A stretch of DNA of 64,000 nt from Pauljensenia sp018375675 (GCA_041432705.1 JAPWAE010000010.1:36979-100978), one strand, 5' to 3'. Shown: positions 44,778 through 53,900, counted from the first letter of the stretch. A program made the numbers and translations. Notes: a model not told the origin generated them from the sequence alone.

Positions 44778-46286
44778 TTACTGAATCCGCACGGACACGT
44801 CCTGCGTGGCGCCGTCGCGCACGATCGTCATGGTGACGGTGTCGCCGGCCTTGTAGCGGCGCACGTAGCCGATCAGCTGCTTGGGGCTGGTCACTTCCTG
44901 GCCTTCGACCTTCACGATGACGTCGCCGGCGCGGATGCCCGCCGCGGAGGCGCCCGAACCCGCGGAGACGTCCTGGACCTCGGCGCCCACGTAGGTGTCG
45001 GAGCCGACGGTCGTGGTCGCGGCCTTGACGGTCACGCCGAGCATGCCGTGCGAGGCGCTGCCGGAGGCGATGAGCTGGTCCGCGATGGACACGACCAGGT
45101 CGGAGGGAATCGCGAAGCCCAGGCCGATCGAGCCCGCCTGCCCGTCTGAAGACGAGGAGAGCGACTTGATCGAGGAGTTGATGCCGATGACCGCGCCACT
45201 AGCGTCGAAGAGCGGGCCGCCCGAGTTACCGGGGTTGATCGACGCGTCGATCTGGATCGCGTTCGTCACCACGAGATCCGAGGATGCCTGGGTCGAGTCC
45301 TGCGACGAGGAGTCCTCGTCCACGGAGACCTCGACGGGGCGGTTGAGCGCAGAGACGATGCCGGTCGTCACCGTGTTCGACAGGCCCAGGGGCGCGCCGA
45401 TCGCCATGACGGGGGCGCCGACCTCGAGGTTCGCGGAGGTCGCGAAGCGCGCGACGGTGAGGTCCGACGGCGGGTTCTCCAGGCGGATGACGGCCAGGTC
45501 CGTGGTCTTGTCGTGGCCGACGACCACAGCGCCGTAAAGGCGCCCATCAGCGAGGGTCACCTGGATCTGTCCCCCACCGAGGGCGGACGCGATGACGTGG
45601 TAGTTGGTGACGATGTCGCCCTGCGCGTCGTAGACGACGCCGGAGCCGGTGCCGCCCGAGGACGCGCCCTGCGCCTGAATGGTCACGACGGCGGGCGACA
45701 CGGCGGCGGCAACGTCCGTCCAGTCTGTCCCGGAGCTGTTCGAGACGGGCACGGTGGCCACCGTTCCCCCATTGAGGTTCGTGGGCATGGACGCACGCAG
45801 CAGCGCGGGGCGCGCGTAGAAAACGGCGCCGAGGGTCAGGCCGATCGTCAGAAGCATCGCGCCGAGGAGGGCGACCCAGCCCGGGCCCTTCTTCGTCACG
45901 ATGACGGTGGGGGACGCGAAGGCTTCCGGCGAGGCCGGGGCCGCGTATCCGCCGTAGGGCTCGCCAGAGGGGGCGGAGTATGCGCCGCCGGGGGCGGGGG
46001 CTTGCTGGGTTCTGGGCGCGGGGGCCTCCTGGGCGGAGGGCGCGGGGGCCTCCTGGGCGGAGGGCGCGGGGGCCGCCGGCGCGGGGGCCGCCGGCGCGGT
46101 GCCAGCGGGCGGCGCGGGGATCGTCGTGGCGGAGGGCATCTCGCGCGTGGCGTCCTGCGCGGAGGGAAGCTCCTGGGTGGCCGAGTGGTCCTGAGCCGTC
46201 GAGCGCTGCGGGTAGCTGGGGGCCGAGGCCGTCTCAGAGTCGCGCGCCGAGTCGGCGTCGTGGGCCGGAATATGAGGCTGAGTCAT
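44778..46286 (-). CDS. HtrA/DegP-like membrane serine protease with PDZ domain
   Basis: The 502-residue protein has a 130-residue cytoplasmic tail rich in Pro, Ala, Gln and Glu with repeats of APAPSAQE, one membrane helix (VALLGAMLLTIGLTLGAVFY), then a trypsin-like domain with His in TNYHVIA, Asp in TTDLAVIRL and Ser in NPGNSGGPL. A C-terminal PDZ domain (GMLGVTVKA and AGDVIVKVEGQEV) follows. It acts outside the membrane on misfolded or signal proteins. AGAGGAAACC precedes the ATG. Confidence 0.92.
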   Translation of the reverse strand: MTQPHIPAHDADSARDSETASAPSYPQRSTAQDHSATQELPSAQDATREMPSATTIPAPPAGTAPAAPAPAAPAPSAQEAPAPSAQEAPAPRTQQAPAPGGAYSAPSGEPYGGYAAPASPEAFASPTVIVTKKGPGWVALLGAMLLTIGLTLGAVFYARPALLRASMPTNLNGGTVATVPVSNSSGTDWTDVAAAVSPAVVTIQAQGASSGGTGSGVVYDAQGDIVTNYHVIASALGGGQIQVTLADGRLYGAVVVGHDKTTDLAVIRLENPPSDLTVARFATSANLEVGAPVMAIGAPLGLSNTVTTGIVSALNRPVEVSVDEDSSSQDSTQASSDLVVTNAIQIDASINPGNSGGPLFDASGAVIGINSSIKSLSSSSDGQAGSIGLGFAIPSDLVVSIADQLIASGSASHGMLGVTVKAATTTVGSDTYVGAEVQDVSAGSGASAAGIRAGDVIVKVEGQEVTSPKQLIGYVRRYKAGDTVTMTIVRDGATQDVSVRIQ

Positions 46287-46408
46287 GGTTTCCTCTGGTG
46301 TCAGTTCGTTATCTGTCCACCAGTATGGGCCGTTTCCTCAAAGGGCCACTGAAAGCCTCCTGGAAGTTTCCTGTAAACCGTTCAACCTCACAGCGAACAC
46401 GCACTCCC

Positions 46409-48070
46409 TCAGGAGAGCACGTCGCGGATGGCCGGGTACAGGTGCGCGGCGCGCTCGACGGGCGCGTGAATCAACCGCGGGCCGCTGGCGGGTTGAGCGA
46501 GCAACGACTCCAGTTCCTGAGGCTCGTCGGCGCGCGCGAAGGCCACGCCGTACGCGGCCGCGAGCGCCTCGTAGTCCACCGACTGAGCGAGGCCGAACCA
46601 CCGGTCGTAGGCCTCTGGGCTGGTGGCGCGCCCGTGTTCGAGGGTGGCGAAGATGCCGCCGCCTCCGTCGTCCGCGACGACGATATCCAGGTGAGCGCCC
46701 ATGCTCGCCGCCAGGGCGAGGGAGGAGGCGTCGTGGCAGGCCGTGAGGTCGCCCATGACGGCGGTGACGCGCTCGCGCGCAGGGGCCGAGGCCTCGCCCG
46801 CGTATCCGGAGCCCAGGCAGATGCCGACGGCGGTCGCAATGGTGCCGTCGATACCGGCCTGCCCACGGTTCGAGTGGACGACGCGGCCTTCCAGCGTGGG
46901 GACAGCGAGGTCGAAGGCGCGCACCGGGTTGGAGGCGCCCAGCACGAGGGGCCCGCTCGTCGAGGCTGCGACGGCCCGCGCCAGGTCGAGCATCGTGCGC
47001 CCGGAACCGGCGGCGAGCAGGGATTCGATGCGCTCGCCGGTATCACAAGCGGCTTCACGCACGCGAGCGGCCCACTCGGCCTGAGCGGCGCGGATCGGCT
47101 CGCGGGCGGGCTCGAGGTCGGCGACGACAACCGAGGCGTTGCCCGAGATATCCACCCACGGGGTATGCGGGTCAACGACGACGACGCGCACGTCGGGGCG
47201 CGCGAGCAGGGCCTGGATCGGGCGGGACAGCGTCGGACGCCCGGTCACGACGACCGCATCGACCTCACGCCCCAGCGACGAAGCGACGAGGGTCTGCTCG
47301 AAGAGGGTCACTCCCCCGCCGCTCCACGCGCCCGACGCCGGTTCGGCGAGCAGCGGGAAGCCCGAGGCCTCCGACCACTCGCGGGCGCGGGGTGAGGCAC
47401 CCTCACCCGCAACAATCAGCCCAGCGATGGCAGGGCCAACCACGTCCTCCCAGCGCTCCGGCGTCGCGAGGGATCGCAGCACCCGGGTCGGGCGAGGGAC
47501 GAACGAAGCCCCGGCCTCGTTCCCCGAGGCGGAGGCGGGACGGACGGGGGTCAGCGGATCGCGGAAGGCGACATTGACCTGCACGGGGCCGGGCGTTCCA
47601 CTCGGAGCCCCGCAGGCGGCCGCGACCGCGCGCGTCAGGTGCCCAACGAGGGAAGGCGAGGCCTCCTGCGGCTCCAGGTCAATGCTCGCGCGCACGTGCG
47701 TGCCGAAGAAGCCTGCCTGATCGGTCGCCTGGGACGCTCCAACGCCGCGCAGTTCGCCGGGGCGGTCGGCGCTCAGGACCAGGAGGGGCAGGCGCGCGTG
47801 TGAGGCCTCGAGGACGGCGGGGGCCAGCTCGGCGACGGCGGTGCCGGAGGTGACGACGATGGCGGGCAGCGCTCCGGTGCGCGCCAGGCCGACGGCCGCG
47901 AAACCGGCGCCACGCTCATCCAGGACGGCGCGCGCATCCCCGCCGAAAGAGCCCGCTTCGAGAGCGTAGGCGAAGGGCGCAGAGCGCGAACCCGGGCAGT
48001 ACAGGACGTGCGTGACGCCCAGGGCATCCAGGGACGAGAGGATGGCGCAGGCGGTGTCGACGGAGGGCAT
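46409..48070 (-). CDS. menD: SEPHCHC synthase MenD
   Basis: The 553-residue thiamine-diphosphate enzyme joins isochorismate and 2-oxoglutarate. It has YCPGSRSAPFAYALE near residue 25, DERGAGFAAVGLAR, the VVTSGTAVAELAPAV segment, RGQAGIDGTIATAVG and GDLTACHDASSL for the cofactor site, and VADDGGGGIFATLEHG. It starts leaderless with TAGGCT 6 nt before the ATG. menC lies 9 bp upstream on the same strand, so the two may also be co-transcribed. Confidence 0.95.
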   Translation of the reverse strand: MPSVDTACAILSSLDALGVTHVLYCPGSRSAPFAYALEAGSFGGDARAVLDERGAGFAAVGLARTGALPAIVVTSGTAVAELAPAVLEASHARLPLLVLSADRPGELRGVGASQATDQAGFFGTHVRASIDLEPQEASPSLVGHLTRAVAAACGAPSGTPGPVQVNVAFRDPLTPVRPASASGNEAGASFVPRPTRVLRSLATPERWEDVVGPAIAGLIVAGEGASPRAREWSEASGFPLLAEPASGAWSGGGVTLFEQTLVASSLGREVDAVVVTGRPTLSRPIQALLARPDVRVVVVDPHTPWVDISGNASVVVADLEPAREPIRAAQAEWAARVREAACDTGERIESLLAAGSGRTMLDLARAVAASTSGPLVLGASNPVRAFDLAVPTLEGRVVHSNRGQAGIDGTIATAVGICLGSGYAGEASAPARERVTAVMGDLTACHDASSLALAASMGAHLDIVVADDGGGGIFATLEHGRATSPEAYDRWFGLAQSVDYEALAAAYGVAFARADEPQELESLLAQPASGPRLIHAPVERAAHLYPAIRDVLS

Positions 48071-48079
48071 ACGCCCAGC

Positions 48080-49138
48080 CTACCGGGAGCCCACCCTCAG
48101 GTGCTCGGCCATGCCTTCGAGGCGCATGCCCCAGCGGGAGACGAGGTCGCCGTCGACCGTGGTGCGGTCGATGAGCTCCTGGTCCGGCTCGAGGCGCCCA
48201 ACAGGCAGGCGGCCACGTTCAGGAATCAGGGGCTGGGTCACGTCGCCCACCAGCAACGAGGCGGTGGCCAGACCGGCGGCCCGGGGCACACCGGGCACAG
48301 CGGCAGCGGCGGCGACGCCGACCGACAGGCCGACGGACGTCTCGAGGGCGGAGGACACGACGACGCCGAGGCCGCTCTTGCGGGCGACCTTCAGGGCGGC
48401 ACGCACGCCTCCGAGGGGCGCAACCTTGATGATGACGACGTCGGCGGCCTCCTTGCGGGCCACCTCCAGCGGGTCCTCAGCGCGGCGGATCGACTCGTCG
48501 GCGGCGATCGGCACGTCCACGGATCGGCGCACCTGGGCCAGCTCATCCACCGTCAGGCAGGGCTGCTCGACGTATTCAATGGGAACGACGCCGGCGGCCG
48601 CTACCATTGCCGGGATCGCCTCGCGAGCCTGATCGACCTCCCACGCGCCGTTGGCGTCGAGGCGGATCATCGCCTGCCCACCCACGGTCTCACGCAGGGC
48701 GTCTGCAACGGCGGCAATGCGCGCACAGTCGCGCCCAACGCTGACGCCGGGCTCCGCAACCTTGATCTTCGCGGTCGCGCACCCGCCCGAGGCCTTCACG
48801 CGCTCGTAGGCTTCCTCCGGTGAAATGACGGGGATCGTGACGTTGACGGGCACGAACTTGCGTCGAGGCACCGGCGGGAAACGGCGAGCGGACTCGAGGG
48901 CTGCGGCCAGCCAGCGCGAGGACTCCACATCGTCGTAGTTCCAGAAGGGCGCAGCCTCTCCCCAACCGGCGTGTCCGTGCAGGAGGAGCCCCTCGCGGCG
49001 AGTCACGCCACGGAAGCGCGTCGTCATCGCTACCTTGTACACAAGGATGTCGTCGACACCTTCGAGGGCATAACGCGTTTGACGACTGAGCGTGCGCATC
49101 GGGATGCGCATCAGCGTCGGTTGCTGCGCTGCATTCAC
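48080..49138 (-). CDS. menC: o-Succinylbenzoate synthase MenC
   Basis: The 352-residue enolase-superfamily enzyme dehydrates SHCHC to o-succinylbenzoate. Catalytic Lys lies in ATAKIKVAE, metal ligands in IRLDANGAW, EYVEQPC and AADESI, and the second Lys in VIIKVAPLGG. The N-terminal capping domain is standard in size. GTG start with AAGGAGG 6 nt upstream. Upstream, GATAATATTACC could supply a -10. Confidence 0.94.
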   Translation of the reverse strand: MNAAQQPTLMRIPMRTLSRQTRYALEGVDDILVYKVAMTTRFRGVTRREGLLLHGHAGWGEAAPFWNYDDVESSRWLAAALESARRFPPVPRRKFVPVNVTIPVISPEEAYERVKASGGCATAKIKVAEPGVSVGRDCARIAAVADALRETVGGQAMIRLDANGAWEVDQAREAIPAMVAAAGVVPIEYVEQPCLTVDELAQVRRSVDVPIAADESIRRAEDPLEVARKEAADVVIIKVAPLGGVRAALKVARKSGLGVVVSSALETSVGLSVGVAAAAAVPGVPRAAGLATASLLVGDVTQPLIPERGRLPVGRLEPDQELIDRTTVDGDLVSRWGMRLEGMAEHLRVGSR

Positions 49139-49485
49139 AAGAACCCTCCTTACTTACCGGTAATATTATCGCGCAACCTCACGCTATCGACAAATCCTGC
49201 ACACATCAACTTGTAACCAATTGCACGGTAAGCACGCCAAAGTGACAGACTCTTTGGAACACTTGAACACGTGGCAAGTAGGCGCGTCTCGCAGGACACA
49301 CCCTCAAGTGTCTAGACGCCATATAAAACGGTTACAAAAAAGTAGCCGTTGTTCCGATTGGTTAGGTTGCGCACCCCCTAGCCCCACATGTGTCCTTCGG
49401 CCTAGACTCCTCGGCAACTCCGACACCCCTCTCGAGCACGCATCCCCCGACGCCTGCCACTGCCTCGTCGATTAGAATCCGACAC
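49139..49485. promoter_or_regulatory. Divergent menC-menB intergenic region
   Basis: No gene is seen. TTACCGGTAA (49154-49163) is a perfect palindrome between a likely menC -10 (GATAATATT on the minus strand) and its ribosome-binding site. TAGAAT (49473-49478) lies 7 nt before the menB ATG. The middle is A/T-richer, with CCAAAG and CTTTGG 9 nt apart near 49238-49258. One regulator could act on both men genes; this is inference. Confidence 0.4.
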
Positions 49486-50466
49486 ATGAGTGCTCTCCCC
49501 TTCGTGTCCGACACCTTCGACCCGACTCGCTGGCGTGAGGTCGAGGGATTCGACTTCGCCGACATCACCTACCACCGCGGTATCTCGCGCGGCCCCGAGG
49601 CCGACGGCCGTCCCGAGGGCGCCGACATGCCAGTCGTGCGCATCGCCTTTGATCGCCCCGACATTCGCAACGCCTTCCGCCCCGGCACCGTCGACGAGCT
49701 GTACCGAGCGCTCGACCACGCGCGCCAGACCTCCTCGGTCGCAGCCGTCATCCTGACGGGCAACGGCCCCTCGGCGCGCGATGGAGGATACTCCTTCTGT
49801 TCCGGCGGCGACCAGAGGGTGCGAGGCCGCGACGGCTACCGTTACGAGGTCGAGGGCGCGGACCCCGAGGCTGCCACCGCCCAGCGCCGCGAGCAGATCG
49901 ACCCCGCGCGCGCCGGACGCCTGCACATCCTCGAGGTCCAGCGTCTCATCCGCACGATGCCGAAGGTCGTCATCGCGGCCGTCCCCGGCTGGGCAGCCGG
50001 CGGCGGTCACTCCCTCAACGTTGTCGCGGACCTGTCGGTGGCCTCCATCGAACACGCGGCTTTCATGCAGACGGACGCAAACGTGGGGTCTTTTGACGCC
50101 GGCTACGGCTCGGCGCTCCTCGCCCGCCAGGCTGGGGATAAGCGTGCGCGCGAGATCTTCTTCCTTGCCGAACGCTACGATGCGCAAACCGCCGAGCGCT
50201 GGGGCGTCATCAACCGCGCCGTCCCGCACGCCGAGCTGGAGGAGACCGCCCTGGAGTGGGCCGCGACCATCGCAACGAAGTCCCCGCAGGCCATCCGCAT
50301 GCTCAAGTTCGCCTTCAACCTGGCCGACGACGGCCTGGCCGGCCAGCAGGTCTTCGCGGGCGAGGCCACGCGCATGGCCTACATGACGGCCGAGGCGCAG
50401 GAGGGGCGCGATGCCTTCCTCGAGCACCGCGCCCCCCGCTGGGAGGATTACCCCTACTACTACTGA
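49486..50466 (+). CDS. menB: 1,4-Dihydroxy-2-naphthoyl-CoA synthase MenB
   Basis: The 326-residue crotonase-fold enzyme cyclises o-succinylbenzoyl-CoA. It has IAFDRPDIRNAFRPGTVDEL, FCSGGDQRVRG, AAVPGWAAGGGHSLNVVADL with the oxyanion Gly, and DANVGSFDAGYGSALLARQ with the catalytic Asp, ending in HRAPRWEDYPYYY, typical of MenB. No Shine-Dalgarno is seen; TAGAAT is 7 nt upstream, so translation is probably leaderless. Confidence 0.96.
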   Translation: MSALPFVSDTFDPTRWREVEGFDFADITYHRGISRGPEADGRPEGADMPVVRIAFDRPDIRNAFRPGTVDELYRALDHARQTSSVAAVILTGNGPSARDGGYSFCSGGDQRVRGRDGYRYEVEGADPEAATAQRREQIDPARAGRLHILEVQRLIRTMPKVVIAAVPGWAAGGGHSLNVVADLSVASIEHAAFMQTDANVGSFDAGYGSALLARQAGDKRAREIFFLAERYDAQTAERWGVINRAVPHAELEETALEWAATIATKSPQAIRMLKFAFNLADDGLAGQQVFAGEATRMAYMTAEAQEGRDAFLEHRAPRWEDYPYYY

Positions 50467-50498
50467 GGCCGGTTTCCTCACCGACACTCAGCGACTCA

Positions 50499-50529
50499 CA
50501 GGCCCGGGATCTCCTCGATCCCGGGCCTG
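50499..50529. terminator. Bidirectional terminator between menB and the GH13 gene
   Basis: The perfect 13-bp stem CAGGCCCGGGATC (50499-50511) pairs with 50517-50529 around loop TCCTC. Both neighbours converge here. Confidence 0.85.
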
Positions 50530-50535
50530 TGTCAC

Positions 50536-52269
50536 TTACGCAAGATAGACCCGCGCCTCCCACGGCTCCAGGACTGCCGGGACTCCCCGGTCCTCCTCGG
50601 ACAGGTCGCGGTTGGCCAGGAGGAGGTCCCCGCTCACCCCGCGCGCCGCATCGCCGAGGGAGGCGGGCTGGGAGGAGAGGTTGACGAGGACGGTTGCCAC
50701 GGCCTCGCCGAGGGTGCGGCGGTATGCGAAGACCGCGGGCGAGGGGGTGTCGATGCGCTCAAATGAGCCGGCCGCGATGACGGGCAGGCCGTGGCGGATG
50801 TCCGCGAGCGCGCGGTAGTAGGCATACACGGAGGACGGGTCGCCTGTCTGGGAGGCGGCGTTGATCTCCGTGTAGTTAGGGGTGACGCCGATCCACGGGG
50901 TACCGTCCGTGAAACCGGCGTTCTCGTTTCCGTCCCACTGGACGGGGGTGCGCGCGTTGTCGCGACCGGTGAAGGCCAGCCCCTTCAGGACAGACTCGGG
51001 GGCCTCCCCCGACTCCACGGCCTCGCGGTAGTAGCGCAGCGCCTCGACGTCTCGGTAGTCGTCGATGCCCCCGAAGACGCTGTTTGTCATGCCGAGTTCC
51101 TCGCCCTGATACACGTAGGGCGTGCCACGCAGCATGTGCAGGGCGGTGGCCAGAGCCGTTGCCGACTCGTAGCGGTATTCCTCGTCACCGAAGCGGCTGA
51201 CGGCGCGCGGCTGATCGTGATTGTCCAGGTAGAGGCTGTTCCAGCCGACCTCACCCTGGGCCTCCTGCCAGGCGCTCAGGCAGTCGGCGAGCTCACCGGG
51301 CCGCAGCGGTCGCGGGTGGAACTTCCCCGCTTCGAGGCCGAGGTCGACGTGGTCGAATTGGAACACCATGTCAAGCTCACGCCGAGCCGGATCCGTGAAC
51401 AGCAGGACGTTGTCGCGGCGCACACCGGGACACTCGCCGACCGTCATGGTGCCGATGCGCCCCTCGAACACTTCGCGGCGCATCTCGGCGAGGTATTCGT
51501 GCAGGTGCGGGCCTTCGGAGAAGTGTGGGAAGCCCTCACCCCACGCGCGCCCGGGATAGACGATGCCGTCGGGCAGACCCGGGTCCTTCGAGATCAGGTT
51601 GATGACGTCCATGCGGAAGCCGTCGATGCCGCGGTCGAGCCACCAGTTCATCATCTCGTAGACGGCGGAGCGCACCTCGGGGTTGTCCCAGTTCAGGTCG
51701 GGCTGCTTCCTGTGGAACAGGTGCAGGTAGTACTGGCCCGTAGCCTCGTCCCACTCCCAGGCCGAGCCGGAGAAGAAGGACCCCCAGTTGTTGGGCTCAG
51801 CCCCGGCCTCGCCGCCCACGCACCCGGGGCGGGGATCACGCCAGATGTACCAGTCGCGCTTCGGGTTATCCCGCGAGGAGCGCGACTGGGCGAACCACGG
51901 ATTCTCGTCCGAGGAATGGTTGACGACCAGGTCCATGACGAGGCGCATACCCCTCTCGTGGACACCCTCCAGCAGGCGATCAAAGTCCGACAGCGTGCCG
52001 AACATCGGGTCGATGTCGTAGTAGTCGGCGATGTCGTAGCCGTTGTCCGCCTGCGGGGAGGCGTAGATCGGCGAGAGCCACAGGACACCCACGCCCAGGG
52101 ATTTCAGGTAGTCGAGCTTGGAGCGGATGCCCTCGAGGTCGCCGAAGCCGTCGCCGTTGGAGTCTTTGAAGGAGCGCGGGTAGATCTGGTAGACGACCGC
52201 GCCCTTCCACCACTCGTCGGGGCCCAGGCCGTTGCCTGCGGGGTTCAGCGCATCGTTACAGAAGAACAT
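50536..52269 (-). CDS. GH13 alpha-glucosidase, probable oligo-1,6-glucosidase
   Basis: The 577-residue cytoplasmic enzyme has the GH13 regions in order: WWKGAVVYQIYPRSF, DLVVNHSSDENPWF, GFRMDVINLI with the Asp nucleophile, TVGECPGV with the acid Glu, and LDNHDQPRAVSRFG with the third acid. Val after the nucleophile Asp is known to favour alpha-1,6 links, so isomaltose-type oligosaccharides are the likely substrate. Sucrose or trehalose-6-phosphate hydrolysis is less likely. A standalone gene with no sugar transporter next to it. Confidence 0.9.
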   Translation of the reverse strand: MFFCNDALNPAGNGLGPDEWWKGAVVYQIYPRSFKDSNGDGFGDLEGIRSKLDYLKSLGVGVLWLSPIYASPQADNGYDIADYYDIDPMFGTLSDFDRLLEGVHERGMRLVMDLVVNHSSDENPWFAQSRSSRDNPKRDWYIWRDPRPGCVGGEAGAEPNNWGSFFSGSAWEWDEATGQYYLHLFHRKQPDLNWDNPEVRSAVYEMMNWWLDRGIDGFRMDVINLISKDPGLPDGIVYPGRAWGEGFPHFSEGPHLHEYLAEMRREVFEGRIGTMTVGECPGVRRDNVLLFTDPARRELDMVFQFDHVDLGLEAGKFHPRPLRPGELADCLSAWQEAQGEVGWNSLYLDNHDQPRAVSRFGDEEYRYESATALATALHMLRGTPYVYQGEELGMTNSVFGGIDDYRDVEALRYYREAVESGEAPESVLKGLAFTGRDNARTPVQWDGNENAGFTDGTPWIGVTPNYTEINAASQTGDPSSVYAYYRALADIRHGLPVIAAGSFERIDTPSPAVFAYRRTLGEAVATVLVNLSSQPASLGDAARGVSGDLLLANRDLSEEDRGVPAVLEPWEARVYLA

Positions 52270-52441
52270 GGAGCACCTGCCATACGTTGAGGTCGGGCAG
52301 CTGGCCCGCTGCCGTTAGGCGCAGACTACCGCGTCTGACTCACCTCATCCCACCGCATGCCGCGGCGTGGGTCAACGCCACCTCCAATCACAAGCCGCCA
52401 TGAGGCCCGGAATCACGACAAAGCTCTCCCACCCCTCAAAG

Positions 52442-52547
52442 TCGCATGCAATTCCCGACGAGCCTCCGTCCAGAACGGGGGCAAAACGGCAGAATTTCAA
52501 CGATCCAAGTTCATCACTCGAAATGCCTTGAGGGGAATTGCATGCGA
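52442..52547 (-). repeat. 106-bp inverted-repeat element, copy 3 (GCATGC type)
   Basis: The left arm TCGCATGCAATTCCC (52442-52456) pairs with the right arm at 52533-52547. Read on the minus strand, TTTC, TGAA and CGTTGAAATTCTGC fall at the same distances from the end as in copies 1 and 2, so this copy is inverted relative to those. The rest of the interior has diverged, while total length is unchanged. Confidence 0.8.
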
Positions 52548-52611
52548 AATTTCTCCCCGGCTGACGAGAGGTGGCCGCAAGGACTGCGGACGCACATAGA
52601 CACGTTCCCCA

Positions 52612-52835
52612 TGAGGGACTTCAGCGGCTGTTCCGCGAAAAAACTCGCCCAGCACGGGGCTTTCAGTGGCTCATCCGCGAAAAAACTCGCCCAGCATAGG
52701 GCTTCCAGTGGCTCTCCCGCGAAAAAACTCGCCCAGCACGCCTGAAAACAGCATTTTTCGCCCGTTTTGGGCTTGCAGGGCGAACTTTTTCGCGCTCACA
52801 CCCATTCCGGGTCGCGCAGGGCGAACTTTTTCGCG
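52612..52835. repeat. Array II: three direct and two inverted GCGAAAAAACTCGCCC motifs
   Basis: Direct copies of CCGCGAAAAAACTCGCCCAG start at 52633, 52675 and 52717, exactly 42 bp apart, within a 42-bp tandem unit. Inverted copies of GCAGGGCGAACTTTTTCGCG start at 52775 and 52816, 41 bp apart. The gap between the last direct and first inverted copy is 36 nt. Confidence 0.85.
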
Positions 52836-52860
52836 CATAGCACGCGATGACGGGGCAACT

Positions 52861-53066
52861 TTGAAACCACCAACACCTTTGCACGACACACTGCGCGCCC
52901 CCTTGAAACCAGCAACACCTTTGCAGGCCACGCTGCGCGCCCCCTTGAAACCGACAACACCTTTGCAGGGTCGAAATGGCCCAATAATGGCCTTTCATCG
53001 CTCGCAAAGGCGATGACGGTTTCATTCTGCTGCAAGGAAGTGCTAGCAAAGGTGCTGTCGGTTTCA
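52861..53066. repeat. Array III: three direct and two inverted TTGAAACC...CCTTTGC motifs
   Basis: Direct copies of TTGAAACC followed by CACCTTTGC start at 52861, 52903 and 52946 (42 and 43 bp apart). Inverted copies GCAAAGG...GGTTTCA start at 53005 and 53046 (41 bp apart). The gap between direct and inverted sets is 37 nt. Spacing is almost the same as in array II, although the core motifs differ. Confidence 0.85.
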
Positions 53067-53194
53067 TAGCGAGGTACGAACACCCCAACTATGGCCAAAC
53101 CAGGCGCACCCACGGGGCACGGTGGGACCGCGAAAGACAGAGCACTCCTGTATGCGCTGGTGCAGGACATAAGAAACAGCAGGCTCCAGAAAAG

Positions 53195-53299
53195 TTGCAC
53201 GTAATTCGTTTGAAGGAAGTTTCAACAAACGCTGAAAACGTTGCAATTCCAACGAGGCGCATTCAAGATTTGAAACAGTCGTAGGGGAATTACGTGCGA
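53195..53299 (-). repeat. 105-bp inverted-repeat element, copy 4 (GCACGT type)
   Basis: Right arm GGGGAATTACGTGCGA is at 53284-53299. The left arm TTGCACGTAATTC at 53195-53207 is partly decayed. Read on the minus strand, TTTCAAA, TTGAA and CGTTGGAATT fall at the same positions as in copies 1-3. The arms are of the CGT type, like copy 2. Confidence 0.8.
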
Positions 53300-53319
53300 A
53301 ATTTGTGAGCATCAACGGC

Positions 53320-53765
53320 GACGCCCGTGGGCGGTGGCGGGGCCTGGCCGGGCACACCAGAACCACAGGCACCGCCGGTGTGGAGGGCGCCGGAGAAAAC
53401 AGAGAGCCAGGCTGCGGTGCCCGTGAGTGGCGGCGGGTCCTGGCCGGGCACACCAGAACCACAGGCCGCCGGCGCGAAGGGCACCGAAGGGACCGGAGGG
53501 CACGGGCGAGCTTCGAGGCGGGGCCTGGCTGCAGCGCCCGTGAGTGGCGGCGGGGCCTGGCCGGGCACACCAGAACCACAGGTACCACCGGCGCGAAGGG
53601 CGCCGGAGGGACCGGAGCGCACGGGCGAGCTTCGAACCGGGCCTGGCTGCAGCGCCCGTGAGTGGCGGCGGGTCCTGGCCGGGCACACCAGAACCACAGG
53701 CACCACCGGCGCGAAGGGCGCCGGAGGGTCCGGAGGGCACGGGCGGGCTTCGAGGCGCGGCGCCG
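53320..53765. repeat. About four tandem repeats of 117-118 bp
   Basis: The 29-bp core GCCTGGCCGGGCACACCAGA and following AACCACAGG starts near 53341, 53437, 53554 and 53672. The last two full units are 117 and 118 bp and nearly identical; the first is shorter (96 bp) and diverged. The odd 118-bp step breaks any single reading frame, which argues against a repeated protein. Confidence 0.8.
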
Positions 53766-53870
53766 AACGAAGTGAGGCCGCCTAGCCTCGCGGGCGGCCG
53801 GGCCCTCCGGCGCCCGGAACACCAGCGGAGCCACAGACACAGACACAGACACAAACACTGACACGACAAA

Positions 53871-53900
53871 GCGGGCCGGAACCATTCGGTTCCGGCCCGC
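53871..53900 (-). terminator. Terminator of the L,D-transpeptidase gene
   Basis: The perfect 13-bp stem GCGGGCCGGAACC (53871-53883) pairs with 53888-53900 around ATTC. On the minus strand it is followed by TTTGTCGTG. Confidence 0.85.

Noticed and set aside
52612..53066. A CRISPR array
   Set aside because: The units between motifs are repeats of each other rather than unique spacers, part of the set is inverted, and no cas gene is nearby.
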